Below are positions 8,528 through 16,948 of a stretch of DNA of 48,570 bases, in pieces (the stretch's first letter is position 1; every line of letters starts with the position of its first letter). The translations under genes were made by a program, and so were the position numbers. A model generated the notes under the pieces. That model saw only the letters and a list, made by a program, of their open reading frames with translations. It was not told where the DNA came from and made no database searches. The stretch is from Gemmatimonadota bacterium (lineage in GTDB: Bacteria; Gemmatimonadota; Gemmatimonadetes; Longimicrobiales; Gaopeijiaceae): NCBI GenBank assembly GCA_003562075.1, contig PWWP01000246.1:1-48570 (forward strand), given 5' to 3'.

Positions 8528-10564
8528 ATGCGTCATCTGGCGAATTGTGGTGTGGTCGGGGGGATGGTACTCCTCCTTCTCGTCTCCGCTCCTCTCGGGG
8601 GTGTGGGCCAGGAAATCGGGAGCGAGGGCCAGGAAACGATTATCGGGAAGGCCGGCGTGCTGGCCCATGGTATGCCTCATTCCAGGGACACGGTGCCCGA
8701 CGAGCCGCCGCCCATGGAGCCCGACACCCTGCCGGAGCTCCCACCTCCACCCGACCTGGACACGATTCCCGACCAGGAGATTCCCGAGGCCGAGATCGCC
8801 CCGGAGGATAGCATCATCCCCCGGAATCTCCCGGAGATGTCCCAGCCCGTTCCACCCGGGTGGCGGACGGGGATCTGGGAATGGGATCGGGAAGGGATCC
8901 AGGCCAGTCGGGCGGTCACCCTGGCTGAGCTCCTGGAGGAGGTCCCCGGCGTGCTGGGGATCCGTGGGGGAGATCATGGAAATCCGGTCACGATTCTGGG
9001 CATGGGCCTGGGTCCAGGCCGGGTCCGGGTTTTTGTGGACGGTTCGGAACTGGCCCCCTTGGACGGCGGTGTCCTGGACCTGAGCCGGATCGGTCTGGTT
9101 GGACTGGATCGGGTGCGGGTCGAGAGGAGGATGGGCGAGATCAGAGTCCACCTTCTGGGAATGCAGATGGTGGATCCACGGGTCTACACGCTCCTGGAGG
9201 TGGGGACCGGAGATCTTCAGACCAATTTATTCCGGGGTACCTTCGCCCACCCCGATGCCCTGGGGGGAAACGTTCTCCTGGCCCTGGATCGGATCGACAC
9301 TGACGGACCGGCCCGGCAGGAGCCCGGGGCTGCCTACGGAGTCCATCTGCGACATGCCATCCTGCGGAACGAGGATGGTGGTCTGGCCTGGTCTGTGAGG
9401 CGGATGACCTCGCGACGGACCGAGGACTTCTTCGACCCTCGGGATGTGAATCGAACGGATTGGCGTCTTCAGGGGCGATATCGGATCTGGCAGGACATCC
9501 TGGCCGACGGCTTCTACCATCACTCCTCCCTGGGTGTGGGTGGAGATGGCGCGGACGCTGACACCCTCATCACCCAGGAGGCCCGGAGTCAGGTCGGAGG
9601 CCGACTGGCCCTGGATCGGGGGTCCTGGTGGGCAGAGGCCGAAGCCAGAAGGCAGGGAGGAACGGGCTGGCCCGATGGTGTCCAGGGCGTCGAAGCCGGC
9701 GCCCTCCTGGGCAATTTCGTCGGGGCGTCTGCGAGTATGGAGCGGCAGAGCTGGGATGGGGAGGCTGGTACCACGCTTCATGGCCGCCTCTGGACGTCCC
9801 CTGTCCTGGGCGTCTCCCTCTTCGCGGAAGGGGAGTCGGGCCGCAAAGCGGTCCCCTCCATGGTCTTTCCTGAACTCCCGGCCGAAGAGCCACCCGAGAG
9901 CGGGAACGGCGATGGGGATGAGGCCAATGGGGACGAGGAGAACGGAACCGAGGTCGTGGATCGATATCCCCCGCGCTTCCAGGAGCTCACCGGCTTCCGG
10001 GTCGGTGCCGAGTTCCAGCAGGGTGACCTTTCGCTGGGGGCTGCCTTCCTGGGGGTGGATCCCGACTCCCTTCATCCCACCGGACTGCCTTTCGATCGGG
10101 GAGGTCCTACGGTGGCTGGGGGGATGCGGACCGGGATTGAGCTGTCCGGACGCGTCCCGCTCACCCCACTCCTCGATGGTCTGACTTTGCAGGGGGAAGG
10201 GCAGATCTGGGAGGCCATGCCTGATTGGAGCTACGGGCCGGAGAAGAGCTGGGACGTAGGCATCCGATATCACAACGTCTTCTTCGACACCCGGAACCTG
10301 GAGGTCTGGACCGATGTGGGGCTGCGGGGTCGGGATCGGATGGCCGTCCCCCTGGCCGACCCTGGCGATCCGGAGGCCGGCGGCCTCCAGGGCGTCCCGG
10401 TGAATCAGAGTTACTATGCCCGGGTCCAGATCCGGGTGGTCTCGGCGAAGATCTTCATCCAATGGGACAATTTCACCTTCCGGGACGACAACATGGATCT
10501 GCCCGACCGGGCCCTTCCCCGAACCCGAGTCTTCTACGGCGTCCGGTGGACCCTCTGGAACTGA
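8528..10564 (+). CDS. outer-membrane protein with TonB-receptor plug-like domain
   Basis: A 678-residue exported protein. The ATG at 8528 is preferred over a GTG at 8498 because AGGAG lies 12 bases upstream and the protein then starts with a standard signal peptide (Arg, then VLLLLVSAPLGG). Residues about 55-110 are rich in Pro, Asp and Glu. Residues about 125-225 resemble a plug domain: TLAELLEEVPGV, a GDHGN turn, VFVDGSELAPLDG and LVGLDRVRVERR are typical of TonB-dependent receptors. The rest alternates short polar and aromatic strands like a beta-barrel and ends in RVFYGVRWTLWN, an aromatic C terminus that fits barrel assembly. No clear TonB box is seen. Ligand unknown. Confidence 0.75.
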   Translation: MRHLANCGVVGGMVLLLLVSAPLGGVGQEIGSEGQETIIGKAGVLAHGMPHSRDTVPDEPPPMEPDTLPELPPPPDLDTIPDQEIPEAEIAPEDSIIPRNLPEMSQPVPPGWRTGIWEWDREGIQASRAVTLAELLEEVPGVLGIRGGDHGNPVTILGMGLGPGRVRVFVDGSELAPLDGGVLDLSRIGLVGLDRVRVERRMGEIRVHLLGMQMVDPRVYTLLEVGTGDLQTNLFRGTFAHPDALGGNVLLALDRIDTDGPARQEPGAAYGVHLRHAILRNEDGGLAWSVRRMTSRRTEDFFDPRDVNRTDWRLQGRYRIWQDILADGFYHHSSLGVGGDGADADTLITQEARSQVGGRLALDRGSWWAEAEARRQGGTGWPDGVQGVEAGALLGNFVGASASMERQSWDGEAGTTLHGRLWTSPVLGVSLFAEGESGRKAVPSMVFPELPAEEPPESGNGDGDEANGDEENGTEVVDRYPPRFQELTGFRVGAEFQQGDLSLGAAFLGVDPDSLHPTGLPFDRGGPTVAGGMRTGIELSGRVPLTPLLDGLTLQGEGQIWEAMPDWSYGPEKSWDVGIRYHNVFFDTRNLEVWTDVGLRGRDRMAVPLADPGDPEAGGLQGVPVNQSYYARVQIRVVSAKIFIQWDNFTFRDDNMDLPDRALPRTRVFYGVRWTLWN

Positions 10565-10624
10565 CAGTGCCGGATCCAGGGGAGAAGTCCGGTCCAGGGT
10601 CGGCTGGGGTTGAGTGGAATGGTA

Positions 10625-10657
10625 TTCAGCCATTACGATTGAAGGCTAATGGTTGAA
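10625..10657 (+). promoter_or_regulatory. hairpin enclosing the yicC start codon
   Basis: TTCAGCCATTA (10625-10635) pairs with TAATGGTTGAA (10647-10657) over 11 base pairs, one of them G-U. The yicC ATG (10649-10651) is in the 3' arm and the likely ribosome-binding GAAGG (10641-10645) is in the loop. It could limit translation or, as DNA, act as an operator. Confidence 0.55.
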
Positions 10658-11554
10658 ACTCCCATTCGGAGCATGACCGGATTCGGGGAAGGGGAGCGGG
10701 AGCTCTCCTTCGGCCGCCTTCGGGTCGAAATCCGGACCGTCAATCACCGGTACCTGAAGCTCCAGATCCGGCTTCCCAACGGTTCCGAGCGCCTCCAGCC
10801 CGCCCTGGAGAGCCGGGTTCGTGAGCGGCTCTCCAGGGGTCATGTCTCCATGACCATCTCCGTGGAGCCGTTGACGGAGGAAGACGACGGTTCGGTGCCC
10901 GTGGACCTGGTGCGGGCCCGTGGGTACCGCGATGCCCTGCGGCGCCTACAGGAGGAGTTGGGACTGGGTGGGTCGGTGGATATCTCTCTCGTGGCTGCCT
11001 TTCGGGACGTGTTCCGGGCGCCGGATCGGGATTCCAGCCGGATCGAGCTGGCGGAGCAAGACGTGACTCCCGCCCTGGATGTGGCGCTGGAGCAGCTCGT
11101 CTCCATGCGGGAGGAGGAGGGGCGGCGACTGGCCCGAGATCTCTCGGGGCGCCTGGAGGTCCTCCAGTCGGAGTTGACCCAGGTGAAGGAGCGGGCTCCC
11201 CATCGGCTCACCGAAGAGCGAGACCGCCTCCGTCAGGCCATTCGGGAGCTCCTGGACGATGGGATCGGAGTGGACGAAGAACGGATCGCTCGAGAGATTG
11301 CGCATCTGGCTGAGCGGTGGGACATCCATGAGGAGGTGGTCCGGCTCACGTCCCACCTTCAGATGTTCCGTGAAACCATGGAGGTCGGAAGCGAGGACGG
11401 CGTCGGAAAGCGCTTCGGGTTCATCGCCCAGGAGATACTGCGAGAGGTGAACACCATCGGATCCAAGGCAAACGACGCCGTCGTGGCTGCTCACGTCGTG
11501 ACGATGAAGGAGGAGGTGGAGCGACTCCGGGAACAGCTGGAGAATGTGGAATGA
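10649..11554 (+). CDS. yicC: YicC-family endoribonuclease
   Basis: A 301-residue protein with the family's hallmark N terminus SMTGFGEGE and the segment EIRTVNHRYLKL, a coiled middle, and the conserved C-terminal part (DIHEEVVRLTSHL, then KRFGFIAQEILREVNTIGSKAN). The E. coli and B. subtilis members are endoribonucleases involved in small-RNA turnover. The ATG at 10649 gives eight residues before SMTGFG; another ATG at 10673 is inside that motif. It overlaps gmk by four bases (ATGA), a pairing seen in many bacteria. The start codon sits in a hairpin, described separately. Confidence 0.95.
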   Translation: MVETPIRSMTGFGEGERELSFGRLRVEIRTVNHRYLKLQIRLPNGSERLQPALESRVRERLSRGHVSMTISVEPLTEEDDGSVPVDLVRARGYRDALRRLQEELGLGGSVDISLVAAFRDVFRAPDRDSSRIELAEQDVTPALDVALEQLVSMREEEGRRLARDLSGRLEVLQSELTQVKERAPHRLTEERDRLRQAIRELLDDGIGVDEERIAREIAHLAERWDIHEEVVRLTSHLQMFRETMEVGSEDGVGKRFGFIAQEILREVNTIGSKANDAVVAAHVVTMKEEVERLREQLENVE

Positions 11555-12228
11555 TCACCGGCCTCCCGTATCGTCCATGCCCTCTGGTGCTGGCTGCCCC
11601 CAGCGGTACGGGCAAGACCACCATCGCCCATGCTCTGGTGGAGCGCTTCGATCACTTCGTGTTTTCGGTTTCAGCCACGACCCGGCGGGCTCGGGAAGGG
11701 GAAGTGGACGGGGTGGACTACGACTTCGTTTCCCGGGAAGAATTCCGGGGGATGATCGAGAACCATGCCCTCCTGGAGTGGGCCGAGGTACACGGGAACC
11801 TCTACGGAACGCCCCGTCGGAACCTGGAGGCGGCTCAAGATCGAGGGGAGCACGTCGTCCTGGACATTGATGTCCAGGGTGCGCGGCAGATCCGGAAGCG
11901 GGCTCCCGGAGCGGTTCTCATCTTCGTGTTTCCCCCGTCGGCGGAAGCCCTCTGGGGTCGACTCACGGCCCGGGGCTCGGAAAGACTGGATGAGGTGAAG
12001 CGGCGACTGCGGGCGGGCCGAAAGGAGCTGGAAGAGGCCAGTCATTTCGACTACATCGTGGTCAACGACGACCTGGAGCGGGCTGTCGCCCGAGTCCGGG
12101 CCATCGTAGAGGCGGAGAGCCACCGGCCGTCCAGGGTGTTGAATCTGGAGGGTGAGGTGGCCCGGCTTCGGCATGAGATCGACGAGGTTGTGGAGCGCTC
12201 CGAAGTGGAAGGGCCGGTGTCCGGCTGA
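11551..12228 (+). CDS. gmk: guanylate kinase
   Basis: Phosphorylates GMP to GDP with ATP in the cytoplasm. The 225-residue protein has the P-loop APSGTGKTT, the GMP-binding stretch SVSATTRRAREGEVDGVDYDF, the EWAEVHGNLYGTP segment and LDIDVQGARQIR, all in the family order. It is slightly longer than E. coli Gmk through a C-terminal tail. Start at 11551 overlaps yicC by four bases; rpoZ follows 39 bases later, the classical gmk-rpoZ linkage. Confidence 0.97.
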   Translation: MITGLPYRPCPLVLAAPSGTGKTTIAHALVERFDHFVFSVSATTRRAREGEVDGVDYDFVSREEFRGMIENHALLEWAEVHGNLYGTPRRNLEAAQDRGEHVVLDIDVQGARQIRKRAPGAVLIFVFPPSAEALWGRLTARGSERLDEVKRRLRAGRKELEEASHFDYIVVNDDLERAVARVRAIVEAESHRPSRVLNLEGEVARLRHEIDEVVERSEVEGPVSG

Positions 12229-12267
12229 CGCTGGACCCGACGAGGATTTCCTGAAAGAGGAGGATCG

Positions 12268-12483
12268 ATGCAGGTATTCACACCCAAGCAAGTGGCCAAG
12301 AGTACGGGAAGCAAGTACCTGGGCGTCCTGGTGGCTGCAAAGTACACACGTGAACTGAACGCCCTTCCCAGGGATCTGAAGCCCCTGGGTCAGGAGAAGA
12401 AGCTCACGACTCGGGCCATGGAGGCGCTGACCTCGGGACAGATCGAGTTCCGGCTCGTCGGCCGCCGCCGCAAGGGCGAGTAA
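12268..12483 (+). CDS. rpoZ: RNA polymerase omega subunit
   Basis: A 71-residue protein. The segment SKYLGVLVAAKYTRELN followed by TTRAMEALTSGQIEF matches the omega fold, in which the subunit clamps the beta-prime C terminus during polymerase assembly. AGGAGG lies directly ahead of the ATG at 12268. Its position between gmk and coaBC is the normal context and supports the call despite its small size. Confidence 0.9.
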   Translation: MQVFTPKQVAKSTGSKYLGVLVAAKYTRELNALPRDLKPLGQEKKLTTRAMEALTSGQIEFRLVGRRRKGE

Positions 12484-12487
12484 CCCC

Positions 12488-13759
12488 ATGGGCGCCCGGA
12501 CCCTGGCGCCTCGACCTCCCTGGAAGGGGAGGCGTATCGTTGTGGGTGTCTCCGGCGGCATCGCTGCGTACAAGTCAGTGCAGCTGGCCCGGGATCTGAC
12601 CCGACTGGGGGCCGAGGTGGATGTGCTCATGACTCGGTCGGCCACCGAGTTCGTGGGCCCCATCTCCTTTGAAGGGGTCACCGGTCGGCCAGCTCTGACC
12701 TCCCTCTGGTCGGCTCAGGGGGTAGCCCGTCACGTCGGGGTGGCCAGAGACGCGGATCTCCTCATTGTGGCCCCGGCCACTGCTGATCTCCTGGCCCGGG
12801 CCGCCGGAGGGCGGGCCGACGATCTCCTGACCACGGTTCTCATCACGGTCCGCTGCCCCGTCCTCATGGCACCTGCCATGAACCACCGGATGTGGACCCA
12901 CCCTCAGACCACGCTCAACGCCTCCCACTGCCGGGAAGCCCTGGGGTATGAACTCCTGGGGCCTACCACCGGTCCATTGGCCGTTGGGGAAGGGGAGGGA
13001 GAGGGTCGAATGGTGGAGGTGGAGGAGATCGTGGAACGGGCTGGTGTCCTTCTGGGCCAGGACGAGAACTGGGCGGGCCGCAGGGTGGTCATCACCTCCG
13101 GCCCCACCCGGGAGCCGTTGGACCCGGTCCGGTTCCTGGGAAACCGCTCCTCAGGTCGCATGGGCTTCGCTCTGGCCAGGGAAGCGGCCCTTCTGGGTGC
13201 CCGTGTCACCGTCGTGTCCGGTCCCACGGCCCTCCCCGATCCTTCCGGCGTAGAGGTGCGGCGGGTAGAAACGGCTCGGGAGATGCTGGCGGCCACCGAA
13301 GCCCTGATCCCGGAAGCCGATGTAGCCATCTATGCCGCCGCCGTTGCCGACTACCGACCCGGCCAGACCCGGGAACGAAAGACACGGAAGGAGGAGACAG
13401 GCCACCGCATGGCCGTGGAGCTGACCGAGAACCCCGACATTGCTCGGGAGACCCGCAGCCTCCGGCCCCAGTCCTGTGTGGCTGTAGGATTCGCCCTCGA
13501 AACGGAGGAGCTAAGGGAGCGGGCCTCCAGAAAACTGGAGTCCAAGGGTTTCCACCTGATTGTGGCCAATCCGGCCGGCGAGCACGACGCCGGGTTCGAG
13601 TCTGACACGAATCGGGTGACCCTTCTGGATCGGGACGGAGGAGAGGAGTCTCTTCCCCTCATGACGAAGGCAGAGGTAGCCCGGGAGGTTTTGGCTCGAG
13701 TCACAGCCTGGCTTTCGGCCCGGGACGCCTCTCCCACCCAGGGAAGGGACGCATCGTGA
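12488..13759 (+). CDS. coaBC: bifunctional phosphopantothenoylcysteine decarboxylase / phosphopantothenate-cysteine ligase
   Basis: A fused 423-residue enzyme for two steps of coenzyme A synthesis. The CoaC half (about 15-190) has the flavin motif GVSGGIAAYKS, a histidine in VARHVGVA, VAPATADLLARAAGG and PAMNHRMW. The CoaB half (about 195-410) has TSGPTREPLDPVRFLGNRSS and GFALETE. The family motif that normally contains a catalytic cysteine (ACGxxGxGRM) reads LAVGEGEGEGRM, so Val166 replaces the cysteine. The rest is standard. It begins four bases after rpoZ and shares its stop with the GTG start of the next gene. Confidence 0.95.
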   Translation: MGARTLAPRPPWKGRRIVVGVSGGIAAYKSVQLARDLTRLGAEVDVLMTRSATEFVGPISFEGVTGRPALTSLWSAQGVARHVGVARDADLLIVAPATADLLARAAGGRADDLLTTVLITVRCPVLMAPAMNHRMWTHPQTTLNASHCREALGYELLGPTTGPLAVGEGEGEGRMVEVEEIVERAGVLLGQDENWAGRRVVITSGPTREPLDPVRFLGNRSSGRMGFALAREAALLGARVTVVSGPTALPDPSGVEVRRVETAREMLAATEALIPEADVAIYAAAVADYRPGQTRERKTRKEETGHRMAVELTENPDIARETRSLRPQSCVAVGFALETEELRERASRKLESKGFHLIVANPAGEHDAGFESDTNRVTLLDRDGGEESLPLMTKAEVAREVLARVTAWLSARDASPTQGRDAS

Positions 13760-14637
13760 GTGACGAGCCCCTGGACCCGGCGTTGTTAGCCCGTTTTTTT
13801 CGTCAACGGAGGGAGTTGGGGTCTGGATCCCTCATCTTCGATTCCCTCCAGGGGGACGAGGCCCTTGAGCTTGTGAAGATGGCTCGAGAGCGCAGCTTGG
13901 CTTCCCCGGAGCGGGATGGCCCTGCCAGGAGCGTGGAAGGGAAGTTGGCGACATTTTCGGCCCCTGGCAGGACCCATCGCCCCCAGGGGTTGGACCCGGA
14001 AGCCAGTAAGCTGGAGACCGGCTCCACCGATTCGGATCGATCGGGTGGGGAGGAATTCCAGGGAGGGCAGATCTTTGAGCCGCCCACCGAGTACTCCGCA
14101 CTCCGGGAGGCGGCATTGACCTGCACCCGGTGCCGCCTTGCCCAGGGACGGTCCCAGGTCGTGTTTTCCGATGGAAATCCAGATGCCAGGGTCATGGTGG
14201 TGGGAGAGGCGCCCGGGGCCAACGAAGACCGGACCGGCCTACCCTTCGTGGGTCGGGCCGGGAAGCTCCTGGATCTCCTCCTTGCCTCGGTAGGGCTTTC
14301 CCGAGAGGATTCGGTCTACATCTGCAACGTCCTCAAGTGTCGACCTCCGGGGAACCGGGATCCGAGACAGGACGAGATCAAGCGCTGCGCACCCTGGCTG
14401 CATCGCCAGATCGAACTGGTGGCCCCTGAGGTCATCCTGGCGGTAGGGACCTTCGCCGGCCGGCTCCTGTCCGGAAAGGAGATGGCGCTCGGCCGGCTGA
14501 GAGGCCAGGTTTACAGTTACCGGGGAACGCCCCTGGTGGTGACCTACCACCCGGCAGCCCTCCTCAGGAATTCCCGGTGGACCCGGGCCACCTGGGACGA
14601 CCTTCAGCTTCTCTGCCAGGTCCTCGACGGCGATTGA
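13756..14637 (+). CDS. uracil-DNA glycosylase, iron-sulfur family (type 4/5-like)
   Basis: Removes uracil from DNA. A 293-residue protein whose last about 180 residues are the glycosylase: two cysteines (123 and 126, CTRC) that start the 4Fe-4S ligand set, motif GEAPGANEDRTGLPFVG, a further cysteine in CNVLKCRPPGNR and in RCAPW, and the motif TYHPAALLRN with the catalytic-region histidine. The first about 110 residues are an acidic, low-complexity extension not typical of the core family. The GTG at 13756 overlaps the coaBC stop, so the start is set by coupling. It is likely involved in base excision repair. Confidence 0.92.
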   Translation: MSDEPLDPALLARFFRQRRELGSGSLIFDSLQGDEALELVKMARERSLASPERDGPARSVEGKLATFSAPGRTHRPQGLDPEASKLETGSTDSDRSGGEEFQGGQIFEPPTEYSALREAALTCTRCRLAQGRSQVVFSDGNPDARVMVVGEAPGANEDRTGLPFVGRAGKLLDLLLASVGLSREDSVYICNVLKCRPPGNRDPRQDEIKRCAPWLHRQIELVAPEVILAVGTFAGRLLSGKEMALGRLRGQVYSYRGTPLVVTYHPAALLRNSRWTRATWDDLQLLCQVLDGD

Positions 14638-14683
14638 GCCGCGGTTCGCCCGGCCTCCCGCACCTCTGAGCCACCACTGCACC

Positions 14684-16198
14684 GTGCCCAGTTCTACCCA
14701 GTCCTCCCCCTCCCCTGCTGCGGAACAACCTCCGCAGGAGAGAGGTCCGTCCCCAGCGAATAGCGGCATGCACCGGATCGGTCACGACCGGGAGCCGCCC
14801 TTCTCACGCCAGGCTGAAGCCTCGGTTCTAGCCGGAGTCCTCCTGGACCCGGAATCCATGATCAAGATCGAGGACGTGCTGGACGATAGCATGTTCTATT
14901 CGGAGAATCACCGGATTCTCTTTCGGGGGATGCGACACCTCCACGAGAAGCGCGTTGCCATCGATGTGGTGACGCTGGGTGACCACCTTCGCTCCACGGA
15001 GGAGTTGGAGCGGGCCGGTGGCGAAGAGTACCTGGCCGAGCTCCTGGATGCCGTGCCCACGGCAGCCAATATCCAGTACCATGCCCGCCTGGTCCGGGAC
15101 AAGGCCCTCCTCCGCCGACTCATCGATGTCTCTACCCGGACCATCCAGGACGTCTACTCTCCAGGGGAGCGGAGTGTGGAAGAGCTGGTGGATGAGGCCG
15201 AATCACGAGTCTTCCAGGTGGCCGAAAGCCATGACCGGGGCGGATTCGTCTGGATCAAGGATCTCCTCTGGGAAGCCTTCGAGAATATCGAGAAGCTCCA
15301 GAAGAGTGATGGCGGACTTACTGGGGTTCCGTCTGGATTCGGCACCCTGGATCGGATGACCACGGGGCTCCAGAGTGGAGACCTGATCATCGTGGCTGCC
15401 CGGCCATCAATGGGAAAGACTTCCTGGGTGCTGAACGTAGCCCAGAACGCTGCCATCTCCCACAAGACTCCCGTGGCCATCTTCTCACTGGAGATGTCCA
15501 AGGAGCAGCTCGTCCAGCGACTCCTCTGTGCCGAAGCCCGGGTGGATGCCCAGAAGCTCCGGACCGGACGTCTCTCTCCCTCCGACTATCAGCGAATCGG
15601 GACGGCCGGAGCCAAGTTGAACACGGCACCCATCTGGATCGATGACTCACCAGGGGGGACGGTGCTGGAGATGCGAGCCAAGGCTCGTAGGCTCAAGGCC
15701 GAGGGGGGCCTGGGCCTCCTGGTCATCGACTACCTCCAGCTCATGGGGGGGTCGGGCCGGCAGGAGAGCCGTCAGCAGGAGGTGAGTCAGATCTCCCGGG
15801 GTCTGAAGGGGCTGGCCCGGGAGTTGGACGTGCCCGTCATCGCCCTCTCCCAGCTTTCCCGGGGACCGGAGCAGCGGACGGACCATCGTCCCCAGCTGTC
15901 GGACCTCCGCGACTCCGGTTCCATTGAGCAGGATGCCGATCTGGTCATGTTCCTGTACCGTCCCGAGTACTACAGTTCCACAGGGCAGGATGAGGACGGA
16001 AACTCCCTGGAAGGGAAGGCCGAACTCATTGTCGGGAAGCAGCGGAATGGTCCCACCGGAACGGTGGAACTCTACTTTCACAAAGCATATACCCGTTTTG
16101 ACGATGTGGCGCCCGAACCCGACGAGGCCTTTCCTCCCGGGGGCGGCCGACCGCCGGAAGGAAGCGGGGGGGGGAACCGGGAGGACCTGCCTTTCTGA
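14684..16198 (+). CDS. dnaB: replicative DNA helicase
   Basis: Hexameric 5'-3' helicase at the replication fork, 504 residues. The N-terminal helical domain (QAEASVLAGVLLDPESM onward), a linker and the RecA-like domain are all present: Walker A RPSMGKTS, Walker B VIDYLQLM, the ALSQLSRGPEQR segment, and the arginine-finger region RDSGSIEQDADLVMFLYRP. The GTG at 14684 gives a Ser/Pro-rich head of about 28 residues without a clear ribosome site; the ATG at 14769 would give the usual family start, so the start is uncertain. It ends in a Gly-rich tail. Confidence 0.96.
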   Translation: MPSSTQSSPSPAAEQPPQERGPSPANSGMHRIGHDREPPFSRQAEASVLAGVLLDPESMIKIEDVLDDSMFYSENHRILFRGMRHLHEKRVAIDVVTLGDHLRSTEELERAGGEEYLAELLDAVPTAANIQYHARLVRDKALLRRLIDVSTRTIQDVYSPGERSVEELVDEAESRVFQVAESHDRGGFVWIKDLLWEAFENIEKLQKSDGGLTGVPSGFGTLDRMTTGLQSGDLIIVAARPSMGKTSWVLNVAQNAAISHKTPVAIFSLEMSKEQLVQRLLCAEARVDAQKLRTGRLSPSDYQRIGTAGAKLNTAPIWIDDSPGGTVLEMRAKARRLKAEGGLGLLVIDYLQLMGGSGRQESRQQEVSQISRGLKGLARELDVPVIALSQLSRGPEQRTDHRPQLSDLRDSGSIEQDADLVMFLYRPEYYSSTGQDEDGNSLEGKAELIVGKQRNGPTGTVELYFHKAYTRFDDVAPEPDEAFPPGGGRPPEGSGGGNREDLPF

Positions 16199-16258
16199 CG
16201 AAGGGAGTATGGGTGATCTCCACCTCACACGGTGCCAGAATGCAGAGGGGGAAGTGGG

Positions 16259-16948
16259 ATGGGTAGAATCGGGGTGGTTGTGCCGGCAGCCGGGACAGGT
16301 CAGCGGATGGGGGGTCGGAAGAAGGTCTTCCTGGAGCTTGCCGGAGAGCCCATCCTGCGGTATACGCTCCGGCCGTTCATCGGGCATCCGCACGTGGAGG
16401 CGATTCGCGTAGCCCTCCCCGCAGGAGAGGCATCGGATCCCCCCTCCTGGCTCCAGGATCTGGATCCCCGGGTGAAGGTGGTGGCCGGGGGTGCATCCCG
16501 GACCGAATCGGTCTATCGCGCACTTCTGGCCCTTCCGGACGGCCTGGAGGTGGGGGTGGTCCATGATGGGGCCCGGCCCTTCGTCACCCATGAGATTCTG
16601 GAACGTTGTGTGGAGGTGGCTCGAAAAGGGGAGGGGGGAGTGGCCGGCTGGCCCATGGTGGACACCTTGAAAGAGGTAGACGCCTCCCAACAGGTCGTGG
16701 CAACCCCGGATCGGAGTCGATACTGGAAGGCTCAGACCCCTCAGGCTTTTCCTCTGGAGCAGCTTCTCGCCGCATATCGCCAGAGTATGGAGCGGGATTT
16801 CCATCCCACCGATGACTCGGCTCTCTTTGCCCGCTTCGGAGGGACGGTCCGCATGGTTGAGGGAGGAGCCTGGAACCTGAAGGTGACCCATCCGGCCGAT
16901 CTGGTCCTGGCAGAGGCTCTACTTAAGTGGAAGCGTGAAGATGCCTAG
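16259..16948 (+). CDS. ispD: 2-C-methyl-D-erythritol 4-phosphate cytidylyltransferase
   Basis: Third step of the MEP isoprenoid pathway: MEP + CTP to CDP-ME. The 229-residue protein begins with VVPAAGTGQRMGGRKKVF, the CTP-binding glycine-rich loop with its basic residues, then VHDGARPFV with the metal-binding Asp, and KAQTPQAF near the C-terminal third. The ATG at 16259 is chosen over a GTG at 16232 because GAGGGGGAAG lies just ahead and the protein then has the standard length. It overlaps the following gene by eight bases. Confidence 0.95.
   Translation: MGRIGVVVPAAGTGQRMGGRKKVFLELAGEPILRYTLRPFIGHPHVEAIRVALPAGEASDPPSWLQDLDPRVKVVAGGASRTESVYRALLALPDGLEVGVVHDGARPFVTHEILERCVEVARKGEGGVAGWPMVDTLKEVDASQQVVATPDRSRYWKAQTPQAFPLEQLLAAYRQSMERDFHPTDDSALFARFGGTVRMVEGGAWNLKVTHPADLVLAEALLKWKREDA

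Noticed and set aside
10636-10657. Possible further copy of the GAAGGCTGTTGAAG repeat
   Set aside because: GAAGGCT and GTTGAA are present but separated differently, with no flanking similarity; better explained as the yicC start hairpin.
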